Assembly (NCBI GenBank): GCA_022821365.1
Contig: JAJEDS010000014.1
Coordinates: forward strand, 1 to 39,498
Reading direction: 5' to 3'
DNA: 39,498 bases
Source: Dehalococcoidia bacterium
GTDB taxonomy: Bacteria > Chloroflexota > Dehalococcoidia > Lucifugimonadales > UBA3495
Shown: in pieces, positions 36,223-39,498 of the stretch
Layout: every line of letters starts with the position of its first letter
How positions within the stretch are numbered: the first letter of the stretch is position 1
Program-made: the position numbers and the translations under genes
The notes under the pieces: model-generated
Databases searched by the model: none
The model's input: the letters and a program-made list of their open reading frames with translations, nothing else
Told to the model about the DNA's origin: nothing

Positions 36223-37386
36223 ATGCGAAACACGGCCGATGCCGTGATCATCGGCGGCGGCGTCATGGGATGCAGCCTGCTCTACTATCTCGCACGCCGG
36301 GGTGTTGGTCGGCCCTTGCTGCTGGAGCGAAACGTCCTGGGCGCCGGATCAACGGGCCGCTCTCAGGCCATTTGCCGCATGCACTATTCCAACCCAATCA
36401 CCGCCTCCATGGCCTGGAACAGCCTCCAGGTCTACGCCGATTTTGGCGAGCAAGTGGGCGGAAACAGCGGTTTTGTCAAAACCGGATACCTGGTAGTGGT
36501 GGAGGAAATTGATCGACCCAGCCTGGAACTCAACATCTCCATGCAGCAGGAACTGGGCATAAACGTGGGGCTGATATCTTCCGATGAACTCCGTGAGCTG
36601 GCTCCCATGATCGAGACCTTTCAAGGCGAAGGGTTGGCCTGGGAACCGGATTCCGGCTATGCCAATCCCTACCTGGTTACCACTTCCTTCGCCGCCAGGG
36701 CGCGGGAACTGGGGGCTGATATTATTACCCGGGCCGAAGGAACCGGCATTGAAATCAGCGGTGGCAGGGTGCGGGCGGTGCTGACCGATCAGGGGAGGGT
36801 GGAAACTCCCCTGGCAGTGGTAGCCGCCGGGCCGTGGGCCAACAGCCTTATGGACGGCGTCGGTGTCCGGTTTCCATTGATTCCCGTGCGTCACCAGGTT
36901 GCCCTGGCCACCAGGCCGCCGGGAACGCTGCCCGAACATCCCATCGTGGGCGATATTGCCCAGTCTTTCTCCTTCCGCCCGGAAAGCCCGACGTTGACCA
37001 TGGTGGGGTTTGGCGAAGACGAGGCGGAATTGGACAACTACGATGAGGGCATTGACCAGGCGGACGCCGCTGATGCCATGACTCGCCTGATCAGGCGTAT
37101 GCCAGGCATGGATCAGTCCTACTATCGGGGTGGCTGGTCCGGCCTGTTTACTACCACCCCCGACTGGCACCCCATACTGGACCGGGTGCCGGGAGTTGAA
37201 GGCCTGTTTTGCATGGTCGGCTTCAGCGGTCACGGGTTCAAGCTCGCGCCGGCTATTGGCCAGGCCATGTCCGAACTGGTCCTGGACGGGCAGGCATCGT
37301 CCATAGACCTGTCTCCCCTGCGATTCTCGCGGTTCGAGGAAGATGACCTGATTCTGTCCCGCTATCGCTATCGGGTTCTGGCATAA
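36223..37386 (+). CDS. FAD-dependent oxidoreductase (DAO family, sarcosine oxidase beta-like)
   Basis: DAVIIGGGVMGCSLLYYLARRG; GAGSTGRSQAICRMHYSN; GFSGHGFKLAPAIGQAMSELVLDG. Confidence 0.9.
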   Translation: MRNTADAVIIGGGVMGCSLLYYLARRGVGRPLLLERNVLGAGSTGRSQAICRMHYSNPITASMAWNSLQVYADFGEQVGGNSGFVKTGYLVVVEEIDRPSLELNISMQQELGINVGLISSDELRELAPMIETFQGEGLAWEPDSGYANPYLVTTSFAARARELGADIITRAEGTGIEISGGRVRAVLTDQGRVETPLAVVAAGPWANSLMDGVGVRFPLIPVRHQVALATRPPGTLPEHPIVGDIAQSFSFRPESPTLTMVGFGEDEAELDNYDEGIDQADAADAMTRLIRRMPGMDQSYYRGGWSGLFTTTPDWHPILDRVPGVEGLFCMVGFSGHGFKLAPAIGQAMSELVLDGQASSIDLSPLRFSRFEEDDLILSRYRYRVLA

Positions 37387-37545
37387 CCGTAAACGTGAGA
37401 GCCGCGGCGGCGTCCTTCTGGTTCAACTTTATTCACAAAGATTTCCCGGACTTTGTGTCTACCGAATCAAGCATAGTGTTATGATGTAAGGGAAAGGCCA
37501 TAGTGTGGCCAGGTACTAATTCCGATTTGCACAGGAGAAGTGTTA

Positions 37546-37845
37546 ATGTTTATCAGGATGGTTTGGGGCAAGCTGCGCCCCGGTAGCTGGGAGGAATACG
37601 AAAGGCACTATCACGAGCGACTGGCCGGTTCCACCGGTAACATTCAGGGCCTTAAGGAACGGCAGTTGCTCCGTAGCACTGAAGACCCCGACGAGGGCAT
37701 CAGCGTAAGTATCTGGGAGACCCTGGACGACCTGCGAGCCTACGAGACCGGCGAGTTCCGACAGGGCGTGGCCCGCGAGGTGGAGCACCTGTACCGGGGC
37801 GAGTACTGGGTCAAGCACTTCGAGATCAGTTCCACCAATACCTAG
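37546..37845 (+). CDS. Antibiotic biosynthesis monooxygenase (ABM)-like small protein
   Basis: MFIRMVWGKLRPGSWEEYERHYHERL...ISVSIWETLDDLRAYE; AGGAG upstream. Confidence 0.65.
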   Translation: MFIRMVWGKLRPGSWEEYERHYHERLAGSTGNIQGLKERQLLRSTEDPDEGISVSIWETLDDLRAYETGEFRQGVAREVEHLYRGEYWVKHFEISSTNT

Positions 37846-38040
37846 GAAACCTCTGAACAAGTCCCTTCCCCCTCGATGGGTGAAGGTTTGGATGGGGGTG
37901 ATAGCTTGCTGCCGGGAGATTCCCCCTCACTCTAACCCTCTCCCACCATGCGAGAGGGGACTCATTCAGACCTTCCCCAGGTGACGGTCTACAAAGTTCC
38001 TTTCCCCGTGATGAGGGAAAGTCGGGACGGGGGGGTCGGA
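37843..38040. repeat. Interspersed palindromic repeat, copy B plus a further unit
   Basis: TAGGAAACCTCTGAACAAGTCCCTT...GGGTGATAGCTTGCTGCCGGGAGATTCCCCCTCACTCTAACCCTCTCCC...; second unit AAAGTTCCTTTCCCCGTGATGAGGGAAAGTCGGGACGGGGGGG. Confidence 0.65.
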
Positions 38041-38141
38041 TGGCGCATTGCGGTCTCCCCCAGGTTGTGCAGAGTGCAGGAATTGCCATTATGCAGTGCC
38101 CAGGTCCTCTGACATCCACTCCCCGCATACGGATTAACAAT

Positions 38142-38170
38142 ACCAGCCCGGCCAGGCAGGCCGGGCTGGT
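38142..38170 (+). terminator. Rho-independent terminator
   Basis: ACCAGCCCGGCC-aggca-GGCCGGGCTGGT followed by TTCGTTATT. Confidence 0.75.
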
Positions 38171-38263
38171 TTCGTTATTCAACAGCTTTGGGCAGGTACT
38201 CCTCAATAGACACCCCAAATCCTGAGCATTATAGTTACGGCAATCCTTGATCCGGAGGCAACA

Positions 38264-39208
38264 ATGCGATTCGGATTCTACCTGCCCAACAGCGGTCCCA
38301 CGGCCAGGCCGGAGCCCCTGGCAGCCATCGCCAGGAAGGGCGACGAACTGGGCTTCTACTGCATGGTGGCCGGCGACCATATTCTCGTTCCAAAAGAAGT
38401 GAACTCACCCTACCCTTACACTGCGGATGGCCGGTTTCACGGTGGGGATGCCGCCGAGTACCTGGAACAACTTACTCTTCTGACCTATCTGGCCGGCATC
38501 ACCAGCAATATCCGCCTGGTTCCCAGCGTGATGATCGTCCCCTACCGTAATCCGCTTCTGGCGGCCAAAATCCTGGCGACGCTGGACGTTCTTTCCGGTG
38601 GGCGCCTGACCCTGGGAGTAGGCGTAGGCTGGATGGAGGAGGAATTCGAGGCCCTGGATGCCCCTCCTTTTGCGGAGCGGGGCGCCGTCACCAACGAATA
38701 CCTCCGTGCCTTCAAGGAGCTTTGGACCAGCGACGAACCCGCCTTCGACGGCCATTACTGCCATTTCTCCAACATTCACTTCCTGCCCAAGCCGGTGCAG
38801 AAGCCCCATCCTCCCATCTGGGTTGGCGGTCAGAGCAGGCCCGCCATGCGTCGCGCCGCGGCCCTGGGCGATGGCTGGCATCCGGTTGGCGCCATTCCTG
38901 CCGCTCCTCTGGAGCCTGAGGAACTGGCCCAGAACATATCCCTGCTGCACCGCTATGCGGAGGGCAGCGGCCGGGACCCGGCCGAACTGGAAGTGTCGAT
39001 GAAGGCCCCCCTGTACGATGCCAATACAACGCCGCCCGGAGCAGCCCGCCGCAGGTTTGCCGGCGGCCCCGAAGAGATGATGCAGGATATCCAGACCTAC
39101 GAAGACGTTGGGGTCAGCTGCATTATTTTCGATATCCGGGGCAACGACCTGAACCGCTCCCTGGAACGGCTTGAGTGGTTTGCGGAGGAGATAATGTTTC
39201 GCTCGTAA
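38264..39208 (+). CDS. LLM class F420-dependent oxidoreductase (TIGR03619-like)
   Basis: MRFGFYLPNSGPTARPEPLAAIARKGDELGF; LDVLSGGRLTLGVGVGWMEEEFEAL; PPIWVGGQSRPAMRRAAALGDGWHP. Confidence 0.93.
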   Translation: MRFGFYLPNSGPTARPEPLAAIARKGDELGFYCMVAGDHILVPKEVNSPYPYTADGRFHGGDAAEYLEQLTLLTYLAGITSNIRLVPSVMIVPYRNPLLAAKILATLDVLSGGRLTLGVGVGWMEEEFEALDAPPFAERGAVTNEYLRAFKELWTSDEPAFDGHYCHFSNIHFLPKPVQKPHPPIWVGGQSRPAMRRAAALGDGWHPVGAIPAAPLEPEELAQNISLLHRYAEGSGRDPAELEVSMKAPLYDANTTPPGAARRRFAGGPEEMMQDIQTYEDVGVSCIIFDIRGNDLNRSLERLEWFAEEIMFRS

Positions 39209-39265
39209 GTCTCCCGTAATGCACTGAATAGTGAAATGAGACGAGCGTCAAAGCGAAACTGTCCT

Positions 39266-39314
39266 GGAGTTTCCTCACCCTTGACGGGGGAGTGTCAGTG
39301 TGGGGGTGGAAACG
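39266..39314. repeat. Degenerate unit of the CCCTCACCC-type repeat, with hairpin
   Basis: GTTTCCTCACCC-ttgacgggggagtgtcagtgtgg-GGGTGGAAAC. Confidence 0.5.
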
Positions 39315-39420
39315 CATTTTGGCAAGCGCGTTGAGGAGCAACTCGCCGGTTCGGCAACAGGCTGCCCCCTGCATTGGCCCCGCCGGAAGGTAAATCACTA
39401 CCCATAACATTACATTGCGC

Positions 39421-39426
39421 TATAAT
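39421..39426 (+). promoter_or_regulatory. Putative -10 (TATAAT) of the next gene
   Basis: ATTGCGCTATAATATAAGG. Confidence 0.4.
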
Positions 39427-39489
39427 ATAAGGCTGTTCATATTCGCGGTTCTGCTGGAGCCGTCACCCATCTGACTTCAAGGAGCTTGT

Positions 39490-39498
39490 ATGTCCTCT
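39490..39498 (+). CDS. Start of a truncated downstream CDS
   Basis: AAGGAGCTTGTATGTCCTCT at the window edge. Confidence 0.35.

Noticed and set aside
1-39498. CRISPR arrays, transposases, integrases, prophage genes
   Set aside because: No regularly spaced direct repeats and no recognisable recombinase or phage proteins in the ORF track.

Overview
The 39.5 kb window is a gene-dense, GC-rich chromosomal segment, probably from an uncultured Dehalococcoidia/SAR202-like Chloroflexota. That affiliation is inferred from gene content and repeat style and was not tested. About 40 CDS are supported. (a) A catabolic/redox set: leucine dehydrogenase, 2-keto-4-pentenoate hydratase, three LLM flavin/F420-type oxidoreductases, an acyl-CoA-dehydrogenase-like monooxygenase, SDR, quinone oxidoreductase, D-2-hydroxyacid dehydrogenase, DAO-type FAD oxidoreductase, ABM protein and EtfBA. 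(b) A DNA repair/translation block on the minus strand: uvrB, a RelE/ParE-like TA pair, ruvA, ruvC, yebC, rimM, khpA, rpsP. (c) A HerA-like ATPase with an overlapping upstream partner gene, next to panC. (d) ferritin, cupin, zinc-ribbon, MazG, SppA-like, Fmt and panC genes. No CRISPR, tRNA, rRNA or transposase was seen. The most interesting non-coding signals are: a strongly structured leader upstream of rpsP in which a Shine-Dalgarno plus start codon is perfectly complementary to a segment inside a rod-like hairpin; a second long leader with a tiny uORF upstream of an ABC solute-binding protein; at least four families of short palindromic interspersed repeats, one with two copies that begin exactly at the TAG stop of the preceding gene; and inverted repeats straddling -10 boxes.
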